From Paenibacillus glycanilyticus (GTDB lineage: Bacteria; Bacillota; Bacilli; Paenibacillales; Paenibacillaceae): a stretch of DNA of 64,000 nucleotides. Location of the stretch: positions 1 to 64,000 of the forward strand of contig NZ_BSSQ01000004.1 in the NCBI RefSeq assembly GCF_030161375.1. Direction: 5' to 3'. The notes below the pieces were generated by a model. The model ran no database searches. It had not been told where the DNA came from and was given only the letters and a program-made list of their open reading frames with translations. This document shows positions 35,752 through 45,398 of the stretch, one piece after another; the first letter of the stretch is position 1, and each line of letters starts with the position of its first letter. Position numbers and translations under genes: made by a program.

Positions 35752-37401
35752 ATGAAGAGCTTGCTTAAATTCATAACTTGCGGAAGTGTAGATGACGGCA
35801 AATCGACACTGATTGGACATATGCTGTATGAGGCAAAACTTTTGTTCGCCGACCAAGAGAGAGCGCTCGAGCTGGACAGCAGGCTAGGCAGCCGCGGCGG
35901 CAAAATCGACTATTCCTTGCTTCTTGACGGGCTGCTTGCGGAACGCGAGCAAGGGATCACGATTGACGTGGCTTATCGGTATTTTACGACGGACCACCGT
36001 TCGTTCATCGTAGCGGACACACCGGGGCATGAAGAATATACGCGCAACATGGCCGTAGGCGCATCGTTTGCCGATCTGGCCGTTATTCTTGTGGACGCAA
36101 CCAAAGGAATTATTACGCAAACGAAACGCCATACCCGGATTTGCGCCCTGATGGGAATTAAACATCTCGTGTTGGCGGTTAACAAGATGGATTTGGTTGG
36201 TTTCGATACGGATAAATTTGATGCGATCAAAGAAGAATTCGCTCGCATCACGACGGAATTCCAGTTTGAGAGCATTCAAGTGATCCCCGTTTCCGCAACG
36301 GAAGGGGATAACATTACGACCAAATCGCCTAATACGCCTTGGTACAAAGGGCTTGCTTTGCTGCCGTATTTGGAGAACGTTGAAGTTCATGCAAGCGACG
36401 ACGTGAAGCCATTTATGATGCCTATCCAGCGCGTATGCAGACCGGACCATACGTTCCGCGGATTCCAAGGCCAGATTGAAGCCGGCAGCATCGCGGTTGG
36501 CGATGAACTGATCACGCTGCCTAGCCATGAGAAGGCAAAGGTGAAACGGATTTTGGTTACCGACCAAGACCGGAATTCGGCTCATGCGGGACAACCGGTT
36601 ACGATCCAATTGGACCGGGAAGTCGACGTATCGAGAGGCTGCGTGTTCACCAAGGACAATCAGCTCCAAGAGGCCGACGGCTTTAGCTCCACGATTTTGT
36701 GGATGGATGATTCGGTCCTGACACCGGGCAAAGACGTTCTGGTGAAGGTAGGCACAAAGATTCTGCCGGGTACGGTAACGGCTATCAAGCACAAAATCGA
36801 TATCAACACGGGCAATACGGTTACAGCCGATCAATTGGTTAAGAATGAATTGGCAACATGCGAAATTTCATTATCGGATGGTATTGTTTTTGATTCGTTT
36901 GAAAAAAATAAAAGCATCGGCGGGTTTATTCTCATCGATCGCGTAACGAATATGACTTCCGCTTGCGGCGTCATTGAAGAAGCTCTTCAAAGCTCCGACC
37001 GTGAAGACCGAAATGATTCGGAAGTCACCAGAGATGTTCGCGCCCAGCAAAAAGGACAGCAGCCATTGACGATTTGGCTTTCTGGACAAACGGACAACAC
37101 GGCTCTTGCGAAGGAAGTCGAGAAACGGTTGGTAGCAAGAGGTTACCATACGATGCTGGTTGATAACAGCTTAGGAGAATCCGTGCGGCAACTCGCGGGT
37201 TACGCCCGATTGCTTAACGATGCCGGACTTCTGGCGTTGGTACCGGCCGGTTCTACGAACGGCAACGACCAAGCTATTGCGCAAGAAATCATCGGTCAAG
37301 CCTTTTTGCCAATCGAGGCGGGTGCTTCGATCGAGGAAGCGGCAAAAGAGATCGTAAAACGCGTTGTTAAGGCTCTCATTCCAGATAGTTATAGCATTTA
37401 A
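35752..37401 (+). CDS. cysN: Sulfate adenylyltransferase subunit 1 (CysN GTPase) with a degenerate APS-kinase-like C-terminus
   Basis: The 549-residue protein starts at ATG 35752, one base after the cysD stop; the frame itself is open 47 codons further upstream. GTPase motifs are intact: GSVDDGKST (11-19), DTPGHEEY and NKMD. EF-Tu-like beta domains follow to about 430. Residues 438-549 align with APS kinase (CysC): TIWLSGQTDNTALAKEVEKR occupies the place of TVWLTGLSGSGKST, and SVRQLAGYARLLNDAGLLAL matches the conserved ENIRRVGEVARL helix. The P-loop GxxGxGKS and the DGDNVR block are lost, so this tail cannot bind ATP in the usual way. The fused CysNC layout survives but the kinase is dead. 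No APS or PAPS reductase gene is in the window. Confidence 0.92.
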   Translation: MKSLLKFITCGSVDDGKSTLIGHMLYEAKLLFADQERALELDSRLGSRGGKIDYSLLLDGLLAEREQGITIDVAYRYFTTDHRSFIVADTPGHEEYTRNMAVGASFADLAVILVDATKGIITQTKRHTRICALMGIKHLVLAVNKMDLVGFDTDKFDAIKEEFARITTEFQFESIQVIPVSATEGDNITTKSPNTPWYKGLALLPYLENVEVHASDDVKPFMMPIQRVCRPDHTFRGFQGQIEAGSIAVGDELITLPSHEKAKVKRILVTDQDRNSAHAGQPVTIQLDREVDVSRGCVFTKDNQLQEADGFSSTILWMDDSVLTPGKDVLVKVGTKILPGTVTAIKHKIDINTGNTVTADQLVKNELATCEISLSDGIVFDSFEKNKSIGGFILIDRVTNMTSACGVIEEALQSSDREDRNDSEVTRDVRAQQKGQQPLTIWLSGQTDNTALAKEVEKRLVARGYHTMLVDNSLGESVRQLAGYARLLNDAGLLALVPAGSTNGNDQAIAQEIIGQAFLPIEAGASIEEAAKEIVKRVVKALIPDSYSI

Positions 37402-37422
37402 TAATTTCATCAGCACTCTAAA

Positions 37423-37471
37423 GAGGACGTCCTATTAGTCATTTAATCATGACTATGGGGCGTCTTTTTTG
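37423..37471 (+). terminator. Terminator of the cysDN operon
   Basis: GACGTCC...AGTCAT pairs with ATGACT...GGGGCGTC, followed by six T. Confidence 0.8.
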
Positions 37472-37542
37472 CTGCACATCTATCATTATTGATAGATTGC
37501 GGCAGAATGATCAGAAGTGAACGGTATAATCATTATTTATCG

Positions 37543-37572
37543 TTTACGTTAAGAGTCTTATCCCACTATAAT
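37543..37572 (+). promoter_or_regulatory. Candidate promoter of the pectin megaenzyme gene
   Basis: TTTACG (37543-37548) and perfect TATAAT (37567-37572) with an 18-bp spacer. The leader to the start codon is about 145 bases. Confidence 0.5.
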
Positions 37573-37654
37573 TGCCTCATTCTTAGTGCCCCATTCATTT
37601 TAAGTGGACGTTAAGGAACAAGTTTGTGTTGGAGATGATGATGGCACGCAGCAT

Positions 37655-37668
37655 TGTAAGCGCTTCAT
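37655..37668 (+). promoter_or_regulatory. Imperfect cre box in the leader of the pectin megaenzyme gene
   Basis: TGTAAGCGCTTCAT matches the first eleven positions of the optimal cre (TGTAAGCGCTT) but loses the last three. It lies between the promoter and the ribosome binding site. Confidence 0.4.
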
Positions 37669-37722
37669 TTGTTTTGGGAAGGCAGATTCCACAATAATCA
37701 TTAAGAGGAGGAAATTGATTCG

Positions 37723-40700
37723 ATGGGATTTAAAAAGGTATCTCTAAAAGCAGCAGTCTCTTTATTAGCGGCGGTTATGACATTGGCTCCGGTTATTTCG
37801 CCTGTTCCGAGCTATGCGGCAACGCCGGTGACCGCTAGTGAGTTCGCCCCTCGCCAAGCCGAATATTTGGACAGAGGTTTGGTCGCGGTATTGACGGACA
37901 CCGGCGTCTTTTTGAGTTGGAGGTATTTGAATACGGATCCGGATGTTATCGCTTTCAACGTGTACAAAAACGGAACTAAGGTAAACGCAACGCCAATTGC
38001 CGATGTTACGAATTATGTGGACGCGACCGGCGCGGATAGCTCACAATATCAAATTTCTACTCTTATTGACGGCAAGGAAGAGATGCAATCCGGAACGGTA
38101 TCGGTGTGGCATAACAATTATTTGCCCATTCCGCTAGATAAACCGGCGGATGGCAGAACGAAGGATGGCGGCACCTACTCTTATACGGCTAGTGATGCAT
38201 CGGTCGCGGATTTGGATGGCGACGGGGCGTACGAGATTGTATTCTTATGGAATCCAACAAATGCGAAAGACAATTCGCAAGCAGGTTATACAGGGAACGT
38301 CTATATGGATGCCATAGAGATGGATGGCAGCAAGCTGTGGCGCATTGATCTAGGGGTAAATATCCGCGCGGGCGCCCATTACACGCAATTTATGGCCTAT
38401 GACATGGATGGGAATGGAAAAGCAGAGGTTGTCGTAAAAACGGCAGATGGCACAAAAGACGGCAAAGGCAACGTGATCGGAGATGGTACCAAGGATTACC
38501 GTAACGACAGCGGATATATTTTGACCGGACCCGAGTATTTGACCCTATTCGACGGCCTCACGGGCGAAGCAAAATCTACCGTTAATTATGAGCCTCCGCG
38601 CGGAAATGTAGGCGATTGGGGCGATACGTATGGCAACAGGGTGGACAGGTTCCTATCGGCAATTGCTTATCTCGATGGCGAGACTCCTAGCGTAATTGTA
38701 AGCCGAGGCTATTATACGCGGACGGTAGTTGTTGCTTATGATTACGTTGGCGGAGCGCTAGTGAAGCGCTGGGTATTCGATACCAAGGAGGCAGGTTCAC
38801 AGTACGAAGGACAAGGCAACCACGGACTAAGCGTCCTCGATGTCGATTCCGACGGCAAAGATGAGATTATGTTTGGTGCGTTAGCCATCGATGACAACGG
38901 AACGTTAATGTATAGCACCGGACTTGGGCATGGCGATGCGATGCATGCCGGCAAGCTGGATCCGAACCGGGAAGGTTATCAAGTGTTAAGCGTACATGAA
39001 CATACGGATGCGGAATACGGCATTGAAATGCGCGATGCGGCAACAGGCGATATTATTTGGGGCGAGTATACGGGGAAAGATACCGGACGGGGGATGTCGG
39101 CCGATATTGATCCCAATTATCCAGGTTATGAGTCATGGGCCTCGGGGATCGTTGATGGCATGATGACGCCGGAGACCAAAGTGTATTCATCAACAGGCGA
39201 AGTCATTTATACAGCGGATGAGGCTCCCAAAAGCACGGACTTTGGAATTTGGTGGGACGGTGATCTTAGCCGCGAGCTGTTTGACCATGTGTGGGACAAC
39301 AGCACGGCCAAAGGTATTCCTGTTGTATACAAATGGGACTATCAGAATAAAAAGCTGAATGAAATCTTTAGAGCAACAGGCGCTCTAACTAACAACCATA
39401 CAAAAGGAAATCCGGCTCTCCAAGCTGATCTATTGGGGGATTGGAGGGAGGAGCTCCTGCTGCGCAGCGAAGACAGCTCGGAGTATCGGCTGTATACAAC
39501 TACGATTCCTTCCGACTATCGTATTCCTACCTTAATGCAGGACCCTGTCTACAGACTTGGGATCGCTTGGCAGAATACGGGCTATAACCAGCCGCCGCAC
39601 ACCTCATTCTATCTGGGTTCAGAGTCGACGGAATTCCCGAAAGCGAATATCCGGCTTACTGGAGGCCCGGAAACGCCTGAGCCTGTATATCACTTTGATT
39701 TCGGTACGGCAACCTCTGAGCAGACAACTTCGATTCAGGCTACGCCTTATTCAAAGGAAGCGGGTTACGGCTTCGCCAATGCTGAGGGAATTACGGTGGA
39801 GCCTGATCGGGTCGTGTTGCCTGATAACGCCAAATTCGCCGTAGATCTTCCGAATGCCAACTATAAAGTTACACTCAAGCTAGGAAGCGATACGAATGTT
39901 TCTAATGTCGGCGTGAACTCTGAATACGTGCAAAAGCTAGCCGTTGCGAATGTGGCGGCAGGGAAGCCGTTAACCTACTCCTATGACATTGCGCTTGTAG
40001 ACGGTCAGCTTGAATTCGTCTTTACGGGAACGGCGATTGACGTCCAAGAGATTATCATCGAGAAATATGCGCCTAAATCCGCTGGTACTTCGACTACCGT
40101 CTATATGGCAGGCGATTCAACGATGCAATCCTATAGCTCGTCGCAAGCTCCGCAACAGGGCTGGGGTGAGCAGTTCGGACGCTATTTTGCAGGGAATGTT
40201 GTCGTTGAGAATCAATCGATCGGCGGTCGAAGCAGTAAATCCTTCCTGGTTGACGGCCGATTGGATACGGTTTTGCGTGATATTAAGCCTGGCGATTTCT
40301 TCTTCATTTCATTTGGACACAACGATGCGAGCATAGGCATTCCGGACCGGTATGCATCACCGGCAGATTACAAAACCTACTTGGCTCGTTATGTAAATGG
40401 AGCAAAGCAGCGTGGCGCAACGCCAGTATTGCTGTCACCTGTAGGCCGTAGAGATTTCAACCTGATTACGCAGGAATTTAACGTAAGCTTCCCTGAGTAT
40501 GTGCAGGCGAGCAAGGAAGTTGCGCAGGAGCTTGGCGTAGCATTCATTGATCTCAGCCAGCTAAGCATCGCGCAATACAACAAAGTTGGCATGGCCGCTA
40601 CGGAGAAGCTGTTCCTGTATGCCAATCCAGGTCAATATCCGAAGTATCCGGATGGCGTAAGCGACAATACGCATTTCAGCGATTACGGCGCGCAAGTGAT

Positions 40701-43350
40701 TGCCGGCTTAGTTGCGGGAGCGGTCAAAGAAATGGGGCTTGGGATTTCACCGTTTGTCATTGACCCGGATCTTCCGGAGCCTGAGCCAGAGCCCGAGAAT
40801 ATGAAGTATACGGAAGACTTCGAAGGCGACCCTGCAGCCATTCAGTATGCCATGGTGAATGCGACTGGCATTGCAGGCACCATGACGGGAACCGTCATCG
40901 AGCAGAGTGGCAATAAGCTTATGAACGTGGTTGGCTCAGGATCCGGGAATCGTGCGAAGACGTTCCGAATTTTCGACTCGATTGCAGGAGATATCGTCAA
41001 CGTTAACTTTGACTGGAATGCGGGTAACGTAGGTGCCTCCCCGTCCGAGGGGCATCTGTCGCTCATGGATGCGAATGAAAACTTGATTCTGACACTGTAC
41101 ACAACAAGCGGCACAAATACGAAAATCGGTTATTTCCCGGGCTATTATGCGCCTGATTACGGAACGGGAACGACCACATTGCCAAGCGGGGTATTCACTA
41201 ACCTAACGAAGAACCAATGGGTTCATGTAGATGCGACAATCAACTTCGTAGACAAAAAGATAGATTTGACCTTGACTAGTCTTGCGGATAGCAAGGTGAC
41301 GCAAACGATCGAGGGAATCGCGATGAGCGCCGGAACTGCTTATGCGAACAACGTAAGAGCCATGCGGTTCCTCGGTACTAGAAAAGGCGGAGGCGGCACG
41401 CTTGCTTGGACGACTCAGATCGACAATGTACAGATTGAAGGCAAGACGCTTCCGCCATCAGCCGGTGACCAGACGGCATTGGTCGCTCTGTATGATGAAG
41501 TGAAGGCGAAGGACTTGTCCGGTTACACGGCGGAATCTGTTGAAGTGCTCCATCGTGCTCTGGCTGCCGTGGAACAAATCATTGGTACAGAGGCGACGCA
41601 AGCTCAGGTCAACCATGTATTCAACATGCTGAATGTGGCTGTACAGTCTTTGACAAGCAAGCCAAAAGGCCAGATCGACGTATACAAATTTGATTTTGGC
41701 AATGGCGGCGCAGCTGAAGGTTATACTTCGGTTGATGCGGACAGAGCTTATATTGAAGGCAACGGCTTCGGATTCGCGGATACCAGTCTGGTAGAAGCAG
41801 TAAACCGGGGAACGGGGAATGCCTTGACGGAGGACTTTACCCGCATGAACGGAACTTCCTTCTTGGTAGAAATGGTGCCAGCCAATTATCGCGTGACAAT
41901 GACTGCCGGCGATTCGCAGGAAGCCACGAATCTTGGCGTTACGGTAGAACAAATGGCCAAGGTGCCAGTCACGACTGTAGCGAAAGGAAATTATACCGAA
42001 TTTACGTATGATATCGCTCTAATTGACGGCGTATTTAACTTCGAATTTACGGGCAATACACCTAAGCTTAATGCTTTGAGGATCGAACGTCTTCCTGACA
42101 AAAGCGAGGGAAATAAGCCAGTTATTTACTTAGCAAGCGATTCGACAGTTGCCAATTATGAGGAGGGGTACCGTCCGCAAGCCGGCTGGGGCGAGACATT
42201 GGGTCAATATTTCGATCTTGATCAAGTGAGCATCGACAATCGTGCGGTAGGCGGGCTAAGCAGCAAAACGTTCCTGGTTGGCGGCTATCTGAACGATATT
42301 TTGCTGGATGTGCGCAAAGGCGATTATTTGTTCATGCAATGGTCGCATAATGATTCCACGCCTTCCCGTCCAGAGCGCTACTTGACCCCAGAGCAATTCA
42401 AAGTATATTTGACGGAATATATCGATGGAGCTAAGCAGCGAGGGGCAATCCCCGTGCTAGTCACCCCGGTTAACCGTCGCGACTTTACAGGCGATGTTCT
42501 GAACAAGAGCTTCCCGGAGTATGTGCAAGCGATGAAAGAGACAGCAGTAGCTACAGATACGCTTCTTGTTGATTTGAACCAAGCAAGCTGGGAATATTTC
42601 CAAGAGCTTGGCACGGAAGGCACCAAGGATATCTTCCTATGGGTGGATGGGAAAGAAGATAATACGCATTTGCAAATGAACGGCGCTGTCAAAGTGTCTG
42701 AGATGGTGGCAAGATTGGTGCAGCAGCTTCGAATCCCATTATCGTCCTATGTGACTCTGGAAGACGATGCTACAGGCGTGCCCGGAACTCCGGTTCTGTC
42801 GAGTGACAACGGCTATGATACCGGTCTACTCGACGGCAGCTACAGCATTACGATGAACATGTGGTACGGGAATAACGGTACGTCTTACAAGCTGTACGAG
42901 AACGGCGTGCTGATCTCCAGCAAGAAGCTGGTTGATAACTCGCCATCCAAACAGAGCGTAATGACCCAGGTTAATGGCAAGCCGAACGGTACGTACGTCT
43001 ATACCTGTGAACTAATTAATTCGTTCGGCACAACGAATTGCTCTCCGCTCACGGTTACGGTCAAGGACGCAGCACCTGGCAAGCCGGTACTCTCGAACGA
43101 TAACTGGGACAACAATGGAGATTACAAGGTGACCATGAACATGTGGTGGGGCACTAACGCTACCGCGTATAAACTCTATGAGAATGGCGTAATTATCGAT
43201 ACTCAATCGTTGAACTCTAACACGCCTAATGCTCAAACTGCAGAAACGGTAATTTCGGGACGCGCAGCAGGTACTTACGAGTACCGCGCGGAGCTCGTAA
43301 ACGATTCTGGCGTAACGGAAAGCTCGATTATGACCGTTATAGTGAAATAG
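37723..43350 (+). CDS. Secreted rhamnogalacturonan lyase (PL11) fused to two CE12-type SGNH acetylesterase modules
   Basis: The 1875-residue protein has a signal peptide (1-32, PSYAAT). Residues about 35-645 are a family 11 rhamnogalacturonan lyase of YesW/YesX type ([52 protein letters not shown]). Two units then each contain a beta-rich cap and an SGNH/GDSL esterase of the rhamnogalacturonan acetylesterase kind. Unit 1 has cap about 653-785, nucleophile Ser799 in AGDSTM, GHND, and D981/H984 in DNTH. Unit 2 has cap about 1319-1460, Ser1474 in ASDSTV, SHND, and D1646/H1649. Between them lie a jelly-roll about 1026-1240 and a FIVAR-like helical segment 1247-1310. Two Ig-like repeats (about 1685-1780 and 1783-1875, shared YKLYENGV) end the protein and probably bind polysaccharide. 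Both catalytic triads look complete. No sortase or SLH anchor is present. Confidence 0.92.
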   Translation: MGFKKVSLKAAVSLLAAVMTLAPVISPVPSYAATPVTASEFAPRQAEYLDRGLVAVLTDTGVFLSWRYLNTDPDVIAFNVYKNGTKVNATPIADVTNYVDATGADSSQYQISTLIDGKEEMQSGTVSVWHNNYLPIPLDKPADGRTKDGGTYSYTASDASVADLDGDGAYEIVFLWNPTNAKDNSQAGYTGNVYMDAIEMDGSKLWRIDLGVNIRAGAHYTQFMAYDMDGNGKAEVVVKTADGTKDGKGNVIGDGTKDYRNDSGYILTGPEYLTLFDGLTGEAKSTVNYEPPRGNVGDWGDTYGNRVDRFLSAIAYLDGETPSVIVSRGYYTRTVVVAYDYVGGALVKRWVFDTKEAGSQYEGQGNHGLSVLDVDSDGKDEIMFGALAIDDNGTLMYSTGLGHGDAMHAGKLDPNREGYQVLSVHEHTDAEYGIEMRDAATGDIIWGEYTGKDTGRGMSADIDPNYPGYESWASGIVDGMMTPETKVYSSTGEVIYTADEAPKSTDFGIWWDGDLSRELFDHVWDNSTAKGIPVVYKWDYQNKKLNEIFRATGALTNNHTKGNPALQADLLGDWREELLLRSEDSSEYRLYTTTIPSDYRIPTLMQDPVYRLGIAWQNTGYNQPPHTSFYLGSESTEFPKANIRLTGGPETPEPVYHFDFGTATSEQTTSIQATPYSKEAGYGFANAEGITVEPDRVVLPDNAKFAVDLPNANYKVTLKLGSDTNVSNVGVNSEYVQKLAVANVAAGKPLTYSYDIALVDGQLEFVFTGTAIDVQEIIIEKYAPKSAGTSTTVYMAGDSTMQSYSSSQAPQQGWGEQFGRYFAGNVVVENQSIGGRSSKSFLVDGRLDTVLRDIKPGDFFFISFGHNDASIGIPDRYASPADYKTYLARYVNGAKQRGATPVLLSPVGRRDFNLITQEFNVSFPEYVQASKEVAQELGVAFIDLSQLSIAQYNKVGMAATEKLFLYANPGQYPKYPDGVSDNTHFSDYGAQVIAGLVAGAVKEMGLGISPFVIDPDLPEPEPEPENMKYTEDFEGDPAAIQYAMVNATGIAGTMTGTVIEQSGNKLMNVVGSGSGNRAKTFRIFDSIAGDIVNVNFDWNAGNVGASPSEGHLSLMDANENLILTLYTTSGTNTKIGYFPGYYAPDYGTGTTTLPSGVFTNLTKNQWVHVDATINFVDKKIDLTLTSLADSKVTQTIEGIAMSAGTAYANNVRAMRFLGTRKGGGGTLAWTTQIDNVQIEGKTLPPSAGDQTALVALYDEVKAKDLSGYTAESVEVLHRALAAVEQIIGTEATQAQVNHVFNMLNVAVQSLTSKPKGQIDVYKFDFGNGGAAEGYTSVDADRAYIEGNGFGFADTSLVEAVNRGTGNALTEDFTRMNGTSFLVEMVPANYRVTMTAGDSQEATNLGVTVEQMAKVPVTTVAKGNYTEFTYDIALIDGVFNFEFTGNTPKLNALRIERLPDKSEGNKPVIYLASDSTVANYEEGYRPQAGWGETLGQYFDLDQVSIDNRAVGGLSSKTFLVGGYLNDILLDVRKGDYLFMQWSHNDSTPSRPERYLTPEQFKVYLTEYIDGAKQRGAIPVLVTPVNRRDFTGDVLNKSFPEYVQAMKETAVATDTLLVDLNQASWEYFQELGTEGTKDIFLWVDGKEDNTHLQMNGAVKVSEMVARLVQQLRIPLSSYVTLEDDATGVPGTPVLSSDNGYDTGLLDGSYSITMNMWYGNNGTSYKLYENGVLISSKKLVDNSPSKQSVMTQVNGKPNGTYVYTCELINSFGTTNCSPLTVTVKDAAPGKPVLSNDNWDNNGDYKVTMNMWWGTNATAYKLYENGVIIDTQSLNSNTPNAQTAETVISGRAAGTYEYRAELVNDSGVTESSIMTVIVK

Positions 43351-43359
43351 GGTTTCAAA

Positions 43360-43408
43360 AAGAAGCGAGTAGCGTAGCAGGATTAGCCTGCTGCGTTACT
43401 CGCTTCTT
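43360..43408. terminator. Bidirectional terminator after the pectin megaenzyme gene
   Basis: AAGAAGCGAGTA and GTAGCAGG pair with CCTGCTGC and TTACTCGCTTCTT across a five-base loop. The stem is more than 20 bp long. Confidence 0.85.
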
Positions 43409-43775
43409 ATAATTCCAGCGGAGGTACTTCGATAATCATATCCGGTTCATCATGGATCATGGTGACTTGTAACGTCCCGCGGATATCTTTTTTTGAGCTG
43501 GATGCCGAGTTGTTTGTCTGGTTAGCCAGTTGTTCCAGCAAAGTTTGAGTCTCTTCTGTAAGCTTCATCGGCGTTAGTTGAATAGCAGAATACAGGCGGA
43601 AGGCATCTTCCCATTCGATTTCAAATTGAATGCATAAGGAGCGATTGGAAAACATCCGATAATCCGTAACCCAACCGCCACTTGTCGTGATGATTTGTTT
43701 AGCATCATCTATAGCATCATGTCGATTATATTTCGCGACAGCATTAATTCGGATAAAGGAGATTTCATTGCTCAT
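43407..43775 (-). CDS. Hypothetical cytoplasmic protein, 122 residues
   Basis: The product (MSNEISFIRINAVAKYNRHD...) mixes beta strands and helices, with a segment IITTSGGWVTDYRMFSNRSLC and a Ser/Asn/Lys linker before a short C-terminal beta region (GTLQVTMIHDEPDMIIEVPP). No signal peptide. GGAGG lies ten bases before ATG 43775; TTG 43781, four bases after GGAGG, is an alternative start. It follows a MarR-GNAT gene by 33 bp and may be co-transcribed with it. I do not recognise a family. Confidence 0.65.
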   Translation of the reverse strand: MSNEISFIRINAVAKYNRHDAIDDAKQIITTSGGWVTDYRMFSNRSLCIQFEIEWEDAFRLYSAIQLTPMKLTEETQTLLEQLANQTNNSASSSKKDIRGTLQVTMIHDEPDMIIEVPPLEL

Positions 43776-43808
43776 AACCAATCTACCTCCCGATCTTGGA
43801 GTATAGAG

Positions 43809-44726
43809 CTATAGCTGAAGCTCATAAGTTTGTTCCATGTGGCGTTTGCCCCATGCGTTATTTTCTTGTTCCGAGATCTTCTTGAAGCCTGCTTTCTTAT
43901 ACATGCCAATGGCCGTTTCCTGATCGTCAGTCGTCTCTAAGAATAGACTTGTGAAGCCTTTTTCTTTGCTGAAATGAATGGCTTCGTTGAATAGTTTTTT
44001 TCCAATTCCCATGCTTCGATAGTCCGGATGAAGGATAAACCACCTGAGCTGGCCCGTTCCGTCAGATTGATGAACAATCGCAATGCTGCCAACGATTTCA
44101 CCGTTTACTTCCGCAATCCAGATCCGTTCCTTGTCCGGGTTGTAGGATAGCAGAAAATCGTAGAACGTCTTGCATACGTATCCCTCGAAAACATGATTAT
44201 AGCCGCAGTCCCGCGCATAGATCCATCCATGCATGTGAATGAGCATGCCGGCATCTCCCGGTTGCAGGTCGGTCCGGATCGATAGCTCAGCGGATTGATC
44301 AGACAGAGCGTTTTCGATGGTTGTCATGCTTTTGGCAATTTGGTTCTTCGTTTGCTTCGACAATCCGCTGACCATAGAACGGATCTGATCATTAGATAAC
44401 GCGTTCATCGAGGATAAGGTTTCCTCGCCAAGCTTGGTTAAGTGAAGGAAGGAAGACCTGCCGTCCTCCCCCGATTGTACCCGGTAGGTGAAGCCAAGCT
44501 TATCGAAGCGCTTCAGAATCCGGCTTAAGTAACCCGCGTCCATTCTTAGCTGATCGGTAAGCATTTTTGCGGTAACCTGTTCCGTATTTCCTATTTCAAA
44601 TAACACGCGTACTTCCGAAAGCGAATAATCACTATCTAATAGGTGTTTATCAAGTAATCCTAGAATCTTTGTATAAAATCGGTTGAATTTACGAATCCGC
44701 TGGATGATGGATAACTCTGCAGTCAT
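43809..44726 (-). CDS. Bifunctional MarR-type regulator / GNAT acetyltransferase
   Basis: In the 305-residue protein, residues 1-140 form a MarR winged helix (LSEVRVLFEIGNTEQVTAKM, LRMDAGYLSRILKRFDKLG, SGEDGRSSFLHLTKLG). Residues about 148-305 form a GNAT domain, with the acetyl-CoA loop in LHPDYRSMGIGKKLFNEAI and a strand GFTSLFLETTDDQETAIGMY. MarR-GNAT fusions are common in Paenibacillus; their substrate is usually unknown. Two identical-core palindromes flank its own promoter, so autoregulation is likely. AGGGGGTCC-like sequence precedes ATG 44726. Confidence 0.9.
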   Translation of the reverse strand: MTAELSIIQRIRKFNRFYTKILGLLDKHLLDSDYSLSEVRVLFEIGNTEQVTAKMLTDQLRMDAGYLSRILKRFDKLGFTYRVQSGEDGRSSFLHLTKLGEETLSSMNALSNDQIRSMVSGLSKQTKNQIAKSMTTIENALSDQSAELSIRTDLQPGDAGMLIHMHGWIYARDCGYNHVFEGYVCKTFYDFLLSYNPDKERIWIAEVNGEIVGSIAIVHQSDGTGQLRWFILHPDYRSMGIGKKLFNEAIHFSKEKGFTSLFLETTDDQETAIGMYKKAGFKKISEQENNAWGKRHMEQTYELQL

Positions 44727-44757
44727 GCGAAGGACCCCCTTGCTTATGTATATTTAC

Positions 44758-44770
44758 TTGACTTAGTCAA
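44758..44770 (-). promoter_or_regulatory. MarR operator 1 (TTGAC-TTA-GTCAA)
   Basis: A perfect 13-bp dyad, TTGACTTAGTCAA, downstream of the -10 and 32 bp before the MarR-GNAT start. Its core and flank (GTCAACTA) match operator 2. Confidence 0.7.
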
Positions 44771-44784
44771 CTAGTTCAAAAAGT

Positions 44785-44813
44785 AATATAACAATGTTAT
44801 TTGACAAAGTCAA
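44785..44813 (-). promoter_or_regulatory. MarR-GNAT promoter with operator 2 over the -35
   Basis: On the minus strand TTGACT (44813-44808), 17 bp, TATATT (44790-44785). The -35 lies inside the second dyad TTGACAAAGTCAA (44801-44813). The two dyads are 43 bp apart centre to centre, close to four helical turns, which fits repression by two dimers on one face. Confidence 0.7.
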
Positions 44814-44865
44814 CTATGCTTCAGGGCGCCTATTACGAGGTTATAATAAAATAATGAGAAAAGCC

Positions 44866-44900
44866 CAAAGAGCCAGTCCTAATGAAGGGCTGGCTCTTTC
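44866..44900 (-). terminator. Terminator of the DUF3024-like gene
   Basis: AAAGAGCCAGTCCT and AGGGCTGGCTCTTT form a 13-14 bp stem, 14 bases past the stop of the minus-strand gene. Confidence 0.8.
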
Positions 44901-44913
44901 CGATCCAGGCTGG

Positions 44914-45237
44914 TTAATACCAAAACATATCGCTTTGGTCGATTTTCATTAATTGCGTTTCAAAATTCCCGTGCGGTTCTATATCGTCAATAAAATGCCA
45001 TTTTTTCTTGCTATCCATCCAATACACTTTCCAATACGTATCTTCTAATCTGAGCTGGGCTATCGGATACTCGAATCGTCCTCCCATATACCCTGGTCTT
45101 TCTTGACTTAATGTAACGGTGTTGGCTCTGAATTTATATAGGATTTGAATATCATTCCGAAGCTCCGGGGGGATCTTATTGTCGATATATATTTGAAGAA
45201 TTTTTTCTATTCTCTTTTTTGTAAATGAATCCAGCAT
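44914..45237 (-). CDS. DUF3024-like hypothetical protein
   Basis: The 107-residue protein reads MLDSFTKKRIEKILQIYIDN..., with ANTVTLSQERPGYMGGRFEY, IAQLRLEDTYWKVYWMDSKK and a Trp-rich end (DMFWY). The order of a charged helix, then VTLxxERP, then AQxR...W.VYW...W resembles DUF3024 as I remember it. No function is known for that family. ATG 45237 follows GGAGTG at six bases; GTG 45246 overlaps that site. A perfect 24-bp palindrome lies over its -35. Confidence 0.7.
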   Translation of the reverse strand: MLDSFTKKRIEKILQIYIDNKIPPELRNDIQILYKFRANTVTLSQERPGYMGGRFEYPIAQLRLEDTYWKVYWMDSKKKWHFIDDIEPHGNFETQLMKIDQSDMFWY

Positions 45238-45281
45238 TTCTTTCACTCCAATCGGTCGCAGTCAATACTAATTATATACGC

Positions 45282-45305
45282 AACCCCTTCAGATCTGAAG
45301 GGGTT
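45282..45305. promoter_or_regulatory. Perfect 24-bp palindrome overlapping the -35 of the DUF3024-like gene
   Basis: The arm AACCCCTTCAGA is followed immediately by its exact complement. With no loop it is a poor terminator and a good protein-binding site. On the minus strand TTCAGA (45299-45294) and TATAAT (45276-45271) are 17 bp apart, so the dyad covers the -35. A plus-strand pair TTGATC (45337) / TATATG (45359) may serve the GH88 gene. Confidence 0.5.
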
Positions 45306-45398
45306 CTTCCATGTTAACTGCCCGAAAACAAGTATATTGATCAATAGTCTCTGCTTGCTATATGCTACGCTCAGAATTTGAGACGGGAGTGATGGGGA

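Noticed and set aside
35884..36834. 316-codon minus-strand frame inside cysN
   Set aside because: It is antisense to strongly conserved GTPase motifs and is a codon-bias shadow.
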